Positions 9,702-19,379 of a DNA stretch of 64,000 nt are shown here, one piece after another. Every line of letters starts with the position of its first letter. Position 1 is the stretch's first letter. A program made the translations under genes and the position numbers. This DNA is from Nitrosomonadales bacterium (GTDB lineage Bacteria > Pseudomonadota > Gammaproteobacteria > Burkholderiales > Gallionellaceae): positions 154,370 to 218,369 of the forward strand of contig JACRME010000013.1 in assembly GCA_016235045.1 (NCBI GenBank), given 5' to 3'. Below the pieces are notes generated by a model. The model saw only the letters and a list, made by a program, of their open reading frames with translations. It was not told where the DNA came from and ran no database searches.

Positions 9702-10736
9702 ATGAAAATCATGCTGAACGATCGCGCACAAATCCTGCTCAAGACCCTGGTGGAACGCTATATCAGCGACGGCCAGCCCGTGGGTTCGCGCGCCCTGCAG
9801 CAGTTTTCCGGCCTGGAAGTCAGCCCCGCCACCATTCGCAATGTGATGGCCGACCTGGAAGCGATGGGACTGGTCGTCAGCCCGCATACCTCTGCCGGGC
9901 GCGTGCCCACCGCCCTGGGTTACCGGCTGTTCATCGACACCCTGATGGTGGTGCAACCGCTGTCCGAGGCGCGCGTGCAGCAACTGGAAAGCCAACTGCA
10001 GCCGAGCAGCCCGACGCGGTTGCTGACGCAGGCGTCGAACGTACTGTCCGAACTCACCCAATTCGCCGGAGTGGTGGCCACGCCCAAACGCGCCAGCATC
10101 ACCGTGCGCCAGATCGAATTCCTGCGCCTGTCCGAAAAGCGCGTGCTGCTCATCATCGTGATGCCGGATGGCGAAGTGGAGAACCGCGTGCTGGTGACGC
10201 ACAAGGATTACACCCAGCCGCAGCTCACCGAGGCAGGCAACTTCCTGAGCCAGCATTACGCCAACCTCGCTTTCGGCGACATCCACCAGCGCGTGCAGAA
10301 CGAACTGCGCCAGTTGCAGCACGACATGACCGCCCTCATGAGCGCGGCGATGGCCGTCAGCGATGAGGCGATCGCGCGCAAGAGCGAGGATTACGTGATC
10401 AGCGGTGAGCGCAACCTGATCAACATCAACGATGTCGCGGCGAACATGACCCAATTGCGCAACCTGTTCAACGTATTCGAACAGAAGACCGAACTGCTGC
10501 AACTGCTGGATGCCAGCCGTCAGGCTCCGGGCGTGCATATCTTCGTCGGCAACGAATCGGGGCTGGTCGGACTGGATGAGTTCAGCGTGGTGAGCGCGCC
10601 GTACACCGCGGACGGGCAGATCGTCGGCACGCTCGCCGTGGTCGGGCCCAAGCGCATGAACTACGAGCGCGTGGTGCCGATTGTGGACATCACGGCGAAA
10701 TTGCTGAGCAATGCGCTGTCGCAAAATCTCGGCTGA
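9702..10736 (+). CDS. hrcA: Heat-inducible transcription repressor HrcA
   Basis: 344 aa. HrcA represses chaperone genes by binding CIRCE. The N-terminal winged helix shows [20 protein letters not shown] and [13 protein letters not shown], followed by the GAF-like core with [15 protein letters not shown]. An alternative ATG at 9711 ([10 protein letters not shown]) fits relatives equally well. The gene is followed after 5 bases by hemH. No CIRCE element or chaperone gene is visible in the window. Confidence 0.95.
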   Translation: MKIMLNDRAQILLKTLVERYISDGQPVGSRALQQFSGLEVSPATIRNVMADLEAMGLVVSPHTSAGRVPTALGYRLFIDTLMVVQPLSEARVQQLESQLQPSSPTRLLTQASNVLSELTQFAGVVATPKRASITVRQIEFLRLSEKRVLLIIVMPDGEVENRVLVTHKDYTQPQLTEAGNFLSQHYANLAFGDIHQRVQNELRQLQHDMTALMSAAMAVSDEAIARKSEDYVISGERNLININDVAANMTQLRNLFNVFEQKTELLQLLDASRQAPGVHIFVGNESGLVGLDEFSVVSAPYTADGQIVGTLAVVGPKRMNYERVVPIVDITAKLLSNALSQNLG

Positions 10737-10741
10737 CAAGC

Positions 10742-11830
10742 ATGCCCTATCAACCCGAACCCACCCACATCCACGGCACCCCGCAAAAGACCGGCATTCT
10801 GCTGGTCAATCTCGGCACGCCCGATGCGCCCACGCCAAAGGCGGTGCGTACCTACCTGAAGGAGTTCCTCAGCGACCCGCGCGTGGTGGAAATACCGCGC
10901 GCCTTATGGTGGCCGATATTGCACGGCATCATCCTGAATACGCGCCCCAAAAAATCGGCTGCCAAGTATTCCGGCATCTGGCTGAAGGAAGGCTCGCCGT
11001 TGCGCGTCTTCACCGAAAAACAGGCCGTAATGCTGCAGGGCTATCTCGGCCAGCGCACCAAGGCGCCGCTGGTGGTCGAATTCGCCATGCGTTACGGCCA
11101 TCCGGCCATACCCGCTGTACTTCACAAGCTGAAACAGCAGAACTGCCAGCGCATCCTGGTCGTACCGATGTATCCGCAATACGCCGCAAGCACCACCGCC
11201 ACGGCCAACGACATCGTGTTCGGTACGCTGCAGCAGATGCGCAACATGCCCGCCCTGCGCACCATCAGGAACTTTCACGACCGCCCCGGCTACATCAAGG
11301 CGCTGGCTGGCAATATCAACGATTACTGGATGAAGCACGGCAGGCCGGAAAAACTGCTGATGAGCTTTCACGGCCTGCCGCAATTCTCGCTGGACAAAGG
11401 CGACCCTTACCACTGCGAATGCCACAAGACCGGCCGGCTGCTGGCGCAGGAACTGGGCCTGCGAGCCGAACAATACGCCGTCAGTTTCCAGTCGCGCTTC
11501 GGCAGGGCCAAATGGCTGCAGCCTTACACCGCCAGCACGCTCAAGGAATGGGGCAAACACAAAATCAAGCGCGTGGATGTGGTCTGCCCCGGTTTTGTGG
11601 CCGATTGCCTGGAAACGCTGGAAGAAATCGCGATGGAATGCAGGGATGACTTCCAGCATGCGGGCGGCGGTGAATACAACTACATCCCCTGCCTCAACGA
11701 CCGCAACGACTGGATACACGCGCTGACCGACCTGGTGCTGGACAATCTGCAGGGCTGGCTGGTCGAACCGGATGCGGCCGAACTGGAACAGGGCAGGCTG
11801 CGCGCATTGGCGCTGGGGGCAAAAGAATAA
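10742..11830 (+). CDS. hemH: Ferrochelatase
   Basis: 362 aa; inserts Fe(II) into protoporphyrin IX. Motifs [14 protein letters not shown] at the N terminus, [20 protein letters not shown] with the catalytic histidine, and [17 protein letters not shown] with the catalytic glutamate region are all present. Length fits proteobacterial HemH (about 320-370). It sits directly downstream of hrcA and probably shares its transcript. Confidence 0.97.
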   Translation: MPYQPEPTHIHGTPQKTGILLVNLGTPDAPTPKAVRTYLKEFLSDPRVVEIPRALWWPILHGIILNTRPKKSAAKYSGIWLKEGSPLRVFTEKQAVMLQGYLGQRTKAPLVVEFAMRYGHPAIPAVLHKLKQQNCQRILVVPMYPQYAASTTATANDIVFGTLQQMRNMPALRTIRNFHDRPGYIKALAGNINDYWMKHGRPEKLLMSFHGLPQFSLDKGDPYHCECHKTGRLLAQELGLRAEQYAVSFQSRFGRAKWLQPYTASTLKEWGKHKIKRVDVVCPGFVADCLETLEEIAMECRDDFQHAGGGEYNYIPCLNDRNDWIHALTDLVLDNLQGWLVEPDAAELEQGRLRALALGAKE

Positions 11831-11865
11831 AAATCGCCGGTGATCATCCAGGCAGCAGGGCCGGC

Positions 11866-13560
11866 TCAGGCAAAAAACTTGTAGTTATTCCTTCCGCTTT
11901 CCTTGGCCAGATACATGGCATCGTCGGCGTGCTTGATCAGCATGTCGTCGTCCGTGGCATCGTCGGGACAGACGCTGATGCCGATACTGAACGTGATGAC
12001 CAGTTCCTTGTCGCCGATCTGATGCGGCTCCGACATCGCCCCGACGATCTTTTGCGCAATCATTTCGGCATCCTCCGCCCCCCCCACCTCGGGCAGCAAG
12101 ATCATGAACTCGTCGCCGCCCTGCCGGCAAATCGTGTCGGTTTCGCGCACGCAGGATTTCAGGCGATGAGCCACCGATTGCAACAGCATATCCCCGGCCA
12201 GGTGCCCCATGGTGTCGTTTACCGATTTGAACTTGTCCAGATCGAGGAACAGCAATGCCGTTTTCGTCTTGTTGCGAGTCCCGGCCACCAGCGTATGTTT
12301 CAGGCGATCTGAAAACAGCGTCCGATTCGGCAAGTGCGTCAGCGAATCGTAGTGCGCCAGGTGCTCGATATGCGCCTCGGCTTCCTTGCGCCTGGTGATG
12401 TCGGAAAACACCGCAATGTAATTGATAATCTCGTTGTGGGCATTCTTCACCGTGCCGATGGACAGCCATTCGGGATAAACCTCGCCGTTCTTGCGCCGGT
12501 TCCATATCTCCCCCTGCCACAAGCCGGTGTCGTTGATGGATTGCCACATCGCCTCATAGAACCTGGCTTCATGCCGCCCCGAAGCCAGAATATTCGGGTT
12601 CATGCCGATCACCTCATCCTCGGCATAACCGGTGATCCTGTAGCACGCCGAATTGACCGCAATGATCCTGCGCTGCGCATCGGTGATCAGGATGGCTTCG
12701 CCGCTGTTGTCGAACATCTTGACGAACAATTGCAGGCGTTCGTTGGCGCGCTCCAACTTTTCGACGAGCAGATTGAAATTCTGCGCCATCTCCCCGATGT
12801 CCGGGTTGTTGGTGTCGACATCGGCGCGCCGCGAGAAATCCATGTCGTGCTGGATTTCCGCCATCGCATGCTGGAGTTTCTTGATGGGCCGGGTGATGTT
12901 GCGCACGATGACGAAGCGCACGAACAGGGAAATGATGACCAGCAACAGAAGTTGCATGACGATGTGGCCAATCCACAGCCAGTCTTCGATATCGGCAAGC
13001 TGCACCAATTCTTCGGACAGGTCGATCGTCACGCTGGCCGCCCCGTTGACGCTGCCGGCCCGGGTGATATGGCACAGCAGGCAGTTGGTGCCGCGAAAAT
13101 CCTGCTTGGCGATAAAAGGCACCACCACGCGCAAGGCGGGACGCCCATTCTCGCCGGCAACCTCGCGGAACAGCGTCTTGCCGGTACTCAGGACTTCCCT
13201 GTCCATCTCGTCGACCGGCGCCTCTTCCGGCAAACCGGGGCCGAACTGCTCGACCACCCCGCGCCCGCGCACAATGCGCAACTCGAGCACGCCGCGCGAT
13301 TGCGACATCTTGCTCAGCAGCAGTTTGCGGTTTTCGGGATCGGATATCTGGCCGGTAAGCATCAGCATGTTCATGCCGTTGATGAGGCCGTTGGCAGTCT
13401 CCTCGGCACGCACTTCGGCGGCGCGCTCGACCTGGATTTCGAACCGCCCGAGCACCCACTCCATCAACACGAAAAACAGGATGATCAGCGCACCCTGAAT
13501 CAGGATGTGCAGTTTCTCCTGCACACCCGTCGCGCGCCATCCCTTGATCAAGGCGTTCAT
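11866..13560 (-). CDS. Membrane diguanylate cyclase with periplasmic CxxCH sensor, HAMP, PAS and GGDEF
   Basis: 564 aa. A transmembrane helix at residues about 20-42 is followed by a periplasmic sensor of about 160 residues containing NCLLCHIT (about 159-163), a c-type haem attachment motif, then a second helix (VMQLLLLVIISLFVRFVIV), HAMP, a PAS domain (ITDAQRRIIAVNSACYRITGY) and GGDEF. The active site is an intact RQGGDEF near residue 480, and an RETD inhibitory site sits five residues before it. It should make c-di-GMP in response to a periplasmic redox or gas signal; similar haem-sensor signalling domains are known in Geobacter. Convergent with hemH. Confidence 0.88.
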   Translation of the reverse strand: MNALIKGWRATGVQEKLHILIQGALIILFFVLMEWVLGRFEIQVERAAEVRAEETANGLINGMNMLMLTGQISDPENRKLLLSKMSQSRGVLELRIVRGRGVVEQFGPGLPEEAPVDEMDREVLSTGKTLFREVAGENGRPALRVVVPFIAKQDFRGTNCLLCHITRAGSVNGAASVTIDLSEELVQLADIEDWLWIGHIVMQLLLLVIISLFVRFVIVRNITRPIKKLQHAMAEIQHDMDFSRRADVDTNNPDIGEMAQNFNLLVEKLERANERLQLFVKMFDNSGEAILITDAQRRIIAVNSACYRITGYAEDEVIGMNPNILASGRHEARFYEAMWQSINDTGLWQGEIWNRRKNGEVYPEWLSIGTVKNAHNEIINYIAVFSDITRRKEAEAHIEHLAHYDSLTHLPNRTLFSDRLKHTLVAGTRNKTKTALLFLDLDKFKSVNDTMGHLAGDMLLQSVAHRLKSCVRETDTICRQGGDEFMILLPEVGGAEDAEMIAQKIVGAMSEPHQIGDKELVITFSIGISVCPDDATDDDMLIKHADDAMYLAKESGRNNYKFFA

Positions 13561-13601
13561 CTATCCTCCACCCGTCTCCTCATCCCCTGTATGCAAACAG
13601 C

Positions 13602-14147
13602 TTATAGTTTGATGAAGTGCTCACGGTAATATTTCATCTCGGCGATGGACTCGTAAATGTCCGCCAATGCCTCGTGTTTGCCGTGTTTTTTCAGGCCGCT
13701 GGCCACTTCCGGCTTCCAGCGCTTTGCCAGTTCCTTGAGCGTGCTCACGTCCAGATTGCGGTAGTGGAAGTAATCCTCCAGCTTGGGCATCCAGCGGGCG
13801 AGAAACCGGCGATCCTGGCAGATGGAGTTGCCGCACATCGGCGAAGTGCGCGTCGGCACGTACTCCTTGAGGAATTCCAGCATCTGCGCCTCCACCGTCG
13901 CATCGTCCAGCGCCGATGCCTTGACCTTGTCGATCAGCCCGGATTTGCCGTGGGTGGATTTGTTCCAGTTGTCCATGCCGTCGAGCACGCTGTCGGACTG
14001 GTGCACCACCAGTACAGGCGCCTCGGCCACGGTGTTCAGTTCGCCGTCGGTTACGACCAGCGCGATCTCGATGATGCGGTCCGTATCCGGAAAAAGCCCC
14101 GTCATCTCCATGTCTATCCAGACGAGGTTGTTTTGGTTTTGTGCCAT
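13602..14147 (-). CDS. orn: Oligoribonuclease
   Basis: 181 aa, DEDDh 3'-5' exoribonuclease that removes di- and short oligonucleotides, including pGpG from c-di-GMP breakdown. Catalytic residues are visible in WIDMEMTGL (Asp, Glu), in the [14 protein letters not shown] region, and in [19 protein letters not shown] (His, Asp). It lies between a diguanylate cyclase and a divergent M48 protease. Length is normal. Confidence 0.96.
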   Translation of the reverse strand: MAQNQNNLVWIDMEMTGLFPDTDRIIEIALVVTDGELNTVAEAPVLVVHQSDSVLDGMDNWNKSTHGKSGLIDKVKASALDDATVEAQMLEFLKEYVPTRTSPMCGNSICQDRRFLARWMPKLEDYFHYRNLDVSTLKELAKRWKPEVASGLKKHGKHEALADIYESIAEMKYYREHFIKL

Positions 14148-14215
14148 AATCCGCCGCAGTTCTTATTTGAAGTGTCGCGCATTGTCGCACAGCCGCGCCG
14201 CCCAATCCATCGACC

Positions 14216-15469
14216 ATGACCCCACAGCTATTCTCCGCCCTCTTCGTATCCGCCCTGCTCACGAACGCCGTCGTCAAACTCTGGCTGGCTTACCGGCAGA
14301 TTCACCATGTCGCCGCGCACCGCGCCGAAGTGCCCGCCGCGTTCCGCGACAGGATCGACCTCGCCGCCCACCGGAAGGCCGCCGATTACACGCGCGCGCT
14401 GGTTCTGTTCGGCACCGTCTCGATCCTGTTCGACACCGCCCTGCTGCTGGGCTTCACCCTCGGTGGCGGCATCCAGTGGATCGCGGGTCTTTTTGCCGGC
14501 ATCGACAACATATTACTGCAAGGCGCAGCCGTCATCGTTGCCGTGCTGATACTGCAATCCCTGCTGGAGATGCCGTTCGACCTGTATCGCACCTTCAACC
14601 TCGAAGCGCGCTTCGGCTTCAACAAGATGACGCTCGGGCTGTATCTGCTCGATGCCCTGAAAGGTCTGCTGCTCGGCGCCGTGTTCGGCCTGCCGTTATT
14701 GTTCGGCGTGCTGTGGCTGATGGAAAAGATGGGCGACCTGTGGTGGCTATATGTGTGGGGCGTGTGGATGGCGTTCAACCTGCTCATGCTGTTCATCTAC
14801 CCCAGCTTCATCGCGCCGCTGTTCAACAAGTTCGAGCCGATGCAGGACGAGGCGCAGAAGACGCGCATCGAAGCGTTGCTGGACAAATGCGGCTTCGCCG
14901 CCAGCGGCCTGTTCGTCATGGACGGCAGCAAGCGCAGCACGCACGGCAACGCCTACTTCACCGGCTTCGGCAAGACCAAACGCATCGTGTTCTTCGACAC
15001 CCTGCTGCAGCGCCTCACCCCGGGCGAGGTCGATGCCGTGCTGGCACACGAGCTCGGGCATTTCAAACATCGCCATGTGCTGAAGCGCATCGCGCTGACC
15101 TTCGCCGTCAGCCTCGGCTTCCTGTGGCTGCTGGCGCAACTGCTGCATGCAGACTGGTTCTACCTTGGCCTGGGCGTCACTACCCGGAGCACCGCGCTGG
15201 CGCTATTGCTGTTTTTCATGGCGCTGCCGGTATTCACTTTCCTGCTGCACCCCCTCGCTTCGGCCTGGTCGCGCAAGCACGAGTTCGAGGCCGATACCTA
15301 CGCTGCTCAGCACACCGATGCCAAAGACCTTGCCGGCGCACTGGTCAAACTGTATCAGGACAACGCCAAGACACTGACCCCCGATCCGGTGTACGCTACC
15401 TTCTACGAGTCCCACCCGCCCGCGCCGATACGCATCGCGCATCTTGAAAAAACAGGAGAACCCAAATGA
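14216..15469 (+). CDS. M48 family membrane metallopeptidase (Ste24/CAAX protease type)
   Basis: 417-aa multi-pass membrane protein. The zinc motif HELGHFKHRH is near residue 278, with the later glutamate in KHEFEADTYAAQH. N-terminal helices and a conserved AFNKMTLGLYLLD-like region (GFNKMTLGLYLLDALKG) match the bacterial Ste24-like family, likely a membrane protein quality-control protease. Its last codons overlap the next gene by ATGA. The order orn, M48, cytochrome, pcd, rsgA is typical of betaproteobacteria. Confidence 0.92.
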   Translation: MTPQLFSALFVSALLTNAVVKLWLAYRQIHHVAAHRAEVPAAFRDRIDLAAHRKAADYTRALVLFGTVSILFDTALLLGFTLGGGIQWIAGLFAGIDNILLQGAAVIVAVLILQSLLEMPFDLYRTFNLEARFGFNKMTLGLYLLDALKGLLLGAVFGLPLLFGVLWLMEKMGDLWWLYVWGVWMAFNLLMLFIYPSFIAPLFNKFEPMQDEAQKTRIEALLDKCGFAASGLFVMDGSKRSTHGNAYFTGFGKTKRIVFFDTLLQRLTPGEVDAVLAHELGHFKHRHVLKRIALTFAVSLGFLWLLAQLLHADWFYLGLGVTTRSTALALLLFFMALPVFTFLLHPLASAWSRKHEFEADTYAAQHTDAKDLAGALVKLYQDNAKTLTPDPVYATFYESHPPAPIRIAHLEKTGEPK

Positions 15470-15738
15470 AGAAATATCTCTTTCTGCTCGCCCTCGCCGC
15501 TGCCGGCGCCGCACACAAAAAGTTATTCGCCAAATACGATTGCAATAGCTGCCACAAGGGCAAGATGGGCGGCGACGGCAATGCCATCTACACCCGTCCG
15601 GATCGCATCGTGACCGGCGCCGACATCCTCATCGATCGCATGGAGCAATGCTCCGGCGCCATCGGCAAGCAGCTCACCGAACAGGAAAAGCTGGACCTCG
15701 CCGCGTATCTGAACCAGACCTACTACCACTTCAAGTGA
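15466..15738 (+). CDS. Small c-type cytochrome
   Basis: 90 aa with an N-terminal signal peptide (MKKYLFLLALAAAGAA) and one haem motif CNSCH about 15 residues after the likely cleavage site. The rest (VTGADILIDRMEQCSGAIG, EQEKLDLAAYLNQTYYHFK) fits a short class I cytochrome; a methionine in DRMEQC could be an axial ligand. It overlaps the M48 gene by 4 bases and precedes pcd by 7. It is probably a periplasmic electron carrier with unknown partners. Confidence 0.85.
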   Translation: MKKYLFLLALAAAGAAHKKLFAKYDCNSCHKGKMGGDGNAIYTRPDRIVTGADILIDRMEQCSGAIGKQLTEQEKLDLAAYLNQTYYHFK

Positions 15739-15745
15739 GGCTGAC

Positions 15746-16084
15746 ATGGCTACCGTCTGCGACCTGAGCAACAAGAACTGCAAACCCTGCGAAGGCGGCG
15801 TGCCGCCGCTGACCCAGGACGAAGCGAAAAACCTGCTCCAGCAACTCGACGGCTGGACGCTGGGCGACAAACTCCTCGGCAAAACCTTCGAGTTCAAGAA
15901 TTACTATCAGGTGATGGCCTTCGTCAACGCCGTGGCCTGGATGACGCACCGCGAAGACCACCATCCCGACATGACGGTCGGCTACAACAAATGCCGCGTG
16001 GAGTATTCCACCCATGCCATCGGCGGCCTGTCCGAAAACGATTTCATCTGCGCCGCGAAGGTGGATGCATTGTTCAAGATTTGA
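15746..16084 (+). CDS. Pterin-4a-carbinolamine dehydratase-like protein
   Basis: 112 aa of the PhhB/DCoH family, which dehydrates 4a-hydroxytetrahydrobiopterin. The signature HREDHHPDMTVGYNKCRVEYSTH carries the paired catalytic histidines and the later His; GWTLGDKLLGKTFEFKNY is the usual preceding strand. The N terminus has an extra Cys-containing stretch (VCDLSNKNCKPCEGG) seen in many proteobacterial members. No phenylalanine hydroxylase gene is nearby, so the role may be molybdopterin- or folate-related or unknown. Stop overlaps the rsgA start. Confidence 0.93.
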   Translation: MATVCDLSNKNCKPCEGGVPPLTQDEAKNLLQQLDGWTLGDKLLGKTFEFKNYYQVMAFVNAVAWMTHREDHHPDMTVGYNKCRVEYSTHAIGGLSENDFICAAKVDALFKI

Positions 16085-16938
16085 AATTGCGCGGACTCAT
16101 CATCGCGGCCTATGGGCGGCATTATCTGGCAGAACTGTCCGGCGGCGAGATCCTGGAATGCGTGCCGCGCGGCAAGAAAAGCGAGGTCGCCTGCGGCGAC
16201 ACCGTGGAGATAGTCCGCACCAGTGCAGACCAGGCGGTCATCGACAGCATCGCACCGCGCTCCACGCTGCTCTATCGCTCCGATGCCTTCAAGCAGAAAA
16301 TCATCGCCGCCAACGTCACCCAGCTCATCGTCGTCGTCGCCACCGAACCCTCGTTCAATGACGAACTGCTGGCGCGCTGCCTGCTCGCCGGGCACGAGCA
16401 GAATCTGGATATCCTCATTGTGCTGAACAAGTGCGACCTGCCGCAGGTTGCAACGGCGCGGGCGCAACTCGCCCCTTATGTGAAGATCGGCTATCGCGTG
16501 CTGGAACTCTCCGCCAAACAGGATGCGACCCCGCTGCTGCCCTATCTGCAGGGCCATACCAGCGTGCTGGTCGGCCAATCCGGCATGGGCAAATCCACGC
16601 TGCTCAATGCCGTGATCCCCGAGGCGCAGGCTGCCACGCGCGAGATATCCACTGTGCTCGATTCCGGCAAGCACACCACCACCCACGCCAGGCTGTATCA
16701 CCTCAACGCTGACAGCCATCTCATCGACTGCCCCGGCGTGCAGCTTTTCGGCCTGCACCACCTGGATTTTGCCGCGATGGAAAGAAGCTTCCCCGAGTTC
16801 CTGCCCTACCTCGGCGAATGCCGCTTCGCCAATTGCAGCCACTCGCACGAGCCGGACTGCGCGATACGCAAGGCGACCGCAGAGGGAAAAATCGATGAAC
16901 GGAGATTGAAGCTGTTTCAGCAGATCGCGGGGCACTAA
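16081..16938 (+). CDS. rsgA: Ribosome small-subunit GTPase RsgA
   Basis: Circularly permuted GTPase for late 30S maturation. I choose the TTG at 16081, which overlaps the pcd stop (TTGA) and gives LKLRGLIIAAYGRHY, the normal start (285 aa). The ATG at 15991 would add 30 residues overlapping pcd. After an OB fold come G4 (NKCDLPQ), G5 (LSAKQD), the P-loop (GQSGMGKST) and G3 (DCPGVQLFG), in permuted order, then the C-terminal zinc finger CRFANCSHSHEPDC. Confidence 0.94.
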   Translation: MKLRGLIIAAYGRHYLAELSGGEILECVPRGKKSEVACGDTVEIVRTSADQAVIDSIAPRSTLLYRSDAFKQKIIAANVTQLIVVVATEPSFNDELLARCLLAGHEQNLDILIVLNKCDLPQVATARAQLAPYVKIGYRVLELSAKQDATPLLPYLQGHTSVLVGQSGMGKSTLLNAVIPEAQAATREISTVLDSGKHTTTHARLYHLNADSHLIDCPGVQLFGLHHLDFAAMERSFPEFLPYLGECRFANCSHSHEPDCAIRKATAEGKIDERRLKLFQQIAGH

Positions 16939-17003
16939 CATCTGGCACGAATAGCGTTTCCATTCCGTTCGTACCGGAATGATTGAAGGATGAGAGTATC
17001 AAG

Positions 17004-17032
17004 CGGGAGCGCCGACGACGTCGGCGCTCCCG
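17004..17032. terminator. Bidirectional hairpin between convergent rsgA and gspB-like genes
   Basis: CGGGAGCGCCGAC (17004-17016) pairs perfectly with GTCGGCGCTCCCG (17020-17032) around a 3-base loop. It sits between two convergent genes, as a shared terminator would, but there is no long T-run on either side. Confidence 0.6.
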
Positions 17033-17065
17033 TCGGAAGGCATTCCCGCGGCATTTATTTCGATG

Positions 17066-17683
17066 CTACCAAATCCCGTGTTGAAAACGATATCCCTTGT
17101 AGCTCAATATCACGCCATCCGGTGTGATCTGCTCCAACTTGAGTCCCGGCGCCAGAGATTCGCCTTCTTTCATCATGCGCGAGTTGATGCTGACGATGCT
17201 GTTCACGGATTTGCTGGAGTAGGAATGGAGTTGAATCTTCATGGCCGGAAGTTCCTGCTGGATGGAGAGAGGAAGTTCGGACAAGGACATCGCTTTCTGT
17301 TCCTGATCAGCGGTGGCCGGGATGGCGGGCTCTTGCGAAGAGAGTATTGGTGCGGCGGGCGCCGGATTCGGTGCCGGTAATTCCCGTTCCGGTTGTCCGG
17401 CCGGTTCGGGTTGATCGAAGCGCAGCACCTGTGCAGTCGAATTCGAAATCGCGGGTCTCGCGGCAATGGGTTCTGCCGCATGCACGGGTTGTTCCGGCTG
17501 CCACGGGCGCAGCCAGCCGATGGCGATGCCCGCGCAAAGCAATACCGCCGCAAGCACACCGTAGTAAACGGAAAAGGTTTGTTTGGGCGCGGCCACCGCT
17601 GCCTGTGCCGACGGCAAGGTTGGCGTTGTCCCGCGCTGCCGCTGCTGGTCGGATTTTTTGAGCGCGTCCAGAATATACGACAT
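17066..17683 (-). CDS. General secretion pathway protein B-like (GspB)
   Basis: 205 aa. The N terminus MSYILDALKKSDQQRQRG is the hallmark of GspB/ExeB; one transmembrane helix follows (VYYGVLAAVLLCAGIAIGWL), then a Pro/Ala-rich periplasmic linker and a C-terminal domain (LPLSIQQELPAMKIQLHSYS, with SIVSINSRMMKEGESLAPGL). GspB with GspA helps place the type II secretin in the envelope. It begins 1 base after the gspA-like stop. No other gsp genes are in the window, so the pair may serve a pilus or a secretion system encoded elsewhere. Confidence 0.85.
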   Translation of the reverse strand: MSYILDALKKSDQQRQRGTTPTLPSAQAAVAAPKQTFSVYYGVLAAVLLCAGIAIGWLRPWQPEQPVHAAEPIAARPAISNSTAQVLRFDQPEPAGQPERELPAPNPAPAAPILSSQEPAIPATADQEQKAMSLSELPLSIQQELPAMKIQLHSYSSKSVNSIVSINSRMMKEGESLAPGLKLEQITPDGVILSYKGYRFQHGIW

Positions 17684-17684
17684 G

Positions 17685-19268
17685 CTATTTACCCCTTTGC
17701 TCGCGGACCAGCTTCGGCGCCGTCGTATCCGCTGCTCCGCTCAGGCGCATCAGGGTCTGGGTGCCGACAATTCCGGTGGGGGGAAGCCCCCGTGCGAGTT
17801 GAAATTGTTTGACCTGCCGCAGCATGGTTTCATCGAACACCGGGTCTTCGCCGGGCTCCGCCGCCTTGCCGTCGATTTGCGCGAATTGATCGCGCAGCCA
17901 TCCCACATCCGGCCCGTGGTCGCCCAACTGTATCTTTTGTTGCGTCAATGGCGGCACGCGCCACAGCAGCGTGTATTGGCCGGACCATTGCTCCGCCAGC
18001 GCACCAATGGCAACCGCCCTGGTCTCGCTGCCAACATTGAAGATCGCGACGCGGTCGTCCAACAGCGTCAACGTTGCATGGAATTTCCGGCCCTGTTTGT
18101 CATTCAGCAGCAGCACTGCGGGACGGTTCAGTTGACGCAGTTCATCCAGCCCGCCGCGCGCGGTGCGGCAACTCAAACCCATGGCGTCAGCCTGCAGGCA
18201 CTCGTCACCCTCCTGATAGTCCGCACCCCATGTGCGAAAGAGCGCGGTGTATGCCATTTCCTTGCTGCGCGAACGCGGCTCTGCTGTCGGCCATTCCAGG
18301 GTAACCGGAGCAACCGCCATTGGCGTTACCGGCTTGGCAGGCTCTGTTTTGGCTGGAGCCGGGGCTTGCGCCACGGGCTGGTACAACAACGCAGCCAACC
18401 CGGAGGAGGCGAGCAAACCCGCTATAAGAAAGAACATGATGCTGCGGGATCGCTTCGCCGGATGGTGAAACACCTCGCGCGCCGCTTGCTTCAGCGTCGC
18501 AAGATCGACCCGCTCCTTGGCTTGCACATAGGCGCCCAGCAGCGCCCGATCGCAAAGCACGTTGATGACGCGGGGCGTGCCGCCGCTCAGGCGATAGAGA
18601 CTCTTCATCAGTGAATCCGGGAACAGTTTGCGCTGCGTACCTGCAACCCCGAGGCGATGCCGCACATAGTCGGCGACTTCCTGTTTGGACAGCGGCCCCA
18701 GGTGATAACGCGCAATGATCCGTTGCGCCAGTTGCCGCAGTTCGGGCCGCGCCAGCATCTCGGCCAGCTCGGATTGGCCCAGCAAGATGATCTGCAGGAG
18801 CTTGCGCTGGCTGGTTTCCAGATTGGTGAGCAGCCGCATCTGTTCAAGCACGTCGGCGGAAAGATTCTGCGCCTCGTCGATCACCAGCACCGTATGCCGC
18901 CCCCTGGCATGGGCATCGAGCAGGTGGGTATTGATGCAGTCGACGAACACCTTGACGCTGGTATTGCCGGGCGGAACCGCGATGCCGAATTCGGCGCAAA
19001 TGGTCGCGAGCAGCTCATCCACCGTCTGCCGCGGATTGAAGATGTAGGCCACATCGCAGGATTCGGGAATCTGCTCGAGCAGGCAGCGGCACACCGTCGT
19101 CTTGCCCGCCCCCACCTCGCCGGTGAGCAATACAAACCCGCCGCTGCCGTTCACGCCATAAAGCAGATGCGCAAGCGCCTCCTGATGGCGCTCGCTCATG
19201 TAGAGATAGCGCGGATCCGGAGCGATGGAAAACGGCGCTTCGGCGAGACCAAAGTAACTCTGGTACAT
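17685..19268 (-). CDS. ExeA/GspA-like AAA ATPase with peptidoglycan-binding domain
   Basis: 527 aa. The start MYQSYFGLAEAPFSIAPDPRYLYMS is typical of ExeA/MshM. The AAA domain has Walker A GEVGAGKTT and Walker B VLVIDEAQNL; one transmembrane helix lies near residue 280 (SIMFFLIAGLLASSGLAALL). The periplasmic part ends in a peptidoglycan-binding domain (DHGPDVGWLRDQFAQIDGKA, PPTGIVGTQTLMRL) preceded by a peptidase-C39-like region. It probably opens or anchors to the wall for secretin insertion together with the gspB-like partner. Confidence 0.88.
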   Translation of the reverse strand: MYQSYFGLAEAPFSIAPDPRYLYMSERHQEALAHLLYGVNGSGGFVLLTGEVGAGKTTVCRCLLEQIPESCDVAYIFNPRQTVDELLATICAEFGIAVPPGNTSVKVFVDCINTHLLDAHARGRHTVLVIDEAQNLSADVLEQMRLLTNLETSQRKLLQIILLGQSELAEMLARPELRQLAQRIIARYHLGPLSKQEVADYVRHRLGVAGTQRKLFPDSLMKSLYRLSGGTPRVINVLCDRALLGAYVQAKERVDLATLKQAAREVFHHPAKRSRSIMFFLIAGLLASSGLAALLYQPVAQAPAPAKTEPAKPVTPMAVAPVTLEWPTAEPRSRSKEMAYTALFRTWGADYQEGDECLQADAMGLSCRTARGGLDELRQLNRPAVLLLNDKQGRKFHATLTLLDDRVAIFNVGSETRAVAIGALAEQWSGQYTLLWRVPPLTQQKIQLGDHGPDVGWLRDQFAQIDGKAAEPGEDPVFDETMLRQVKQFQLARGLPPTGIVGTQTLMRLSGAADTTAPKLVREQRGK

Positions 19269-19297
19269 GGGCGGAATGGGAGTGGGAATGTCGGGAT

Positions 19298-19325
19298 ATT
19301 ATAATGGCAAGTTATGCCCGCCCAA
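19298..19325 (-). promoter_or_regulatory. Predicted sigma70 promoter for the gspA-gspB-like pair
   Basis: Reading the reverse strand, TTGGGC (19325-19320) is 16 bases from a perfect TATAAT (19303-19298), 30 bases upstream of the gspA-like ATG. The -10 is strong, the -35 is moderate. Confidence 0.5.
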
Positions 19326-19379
19326 GGTGTCGTTTTTGAATGAATTGCCTGTTTCCGATTCACCGGGATCCAACCTGAT

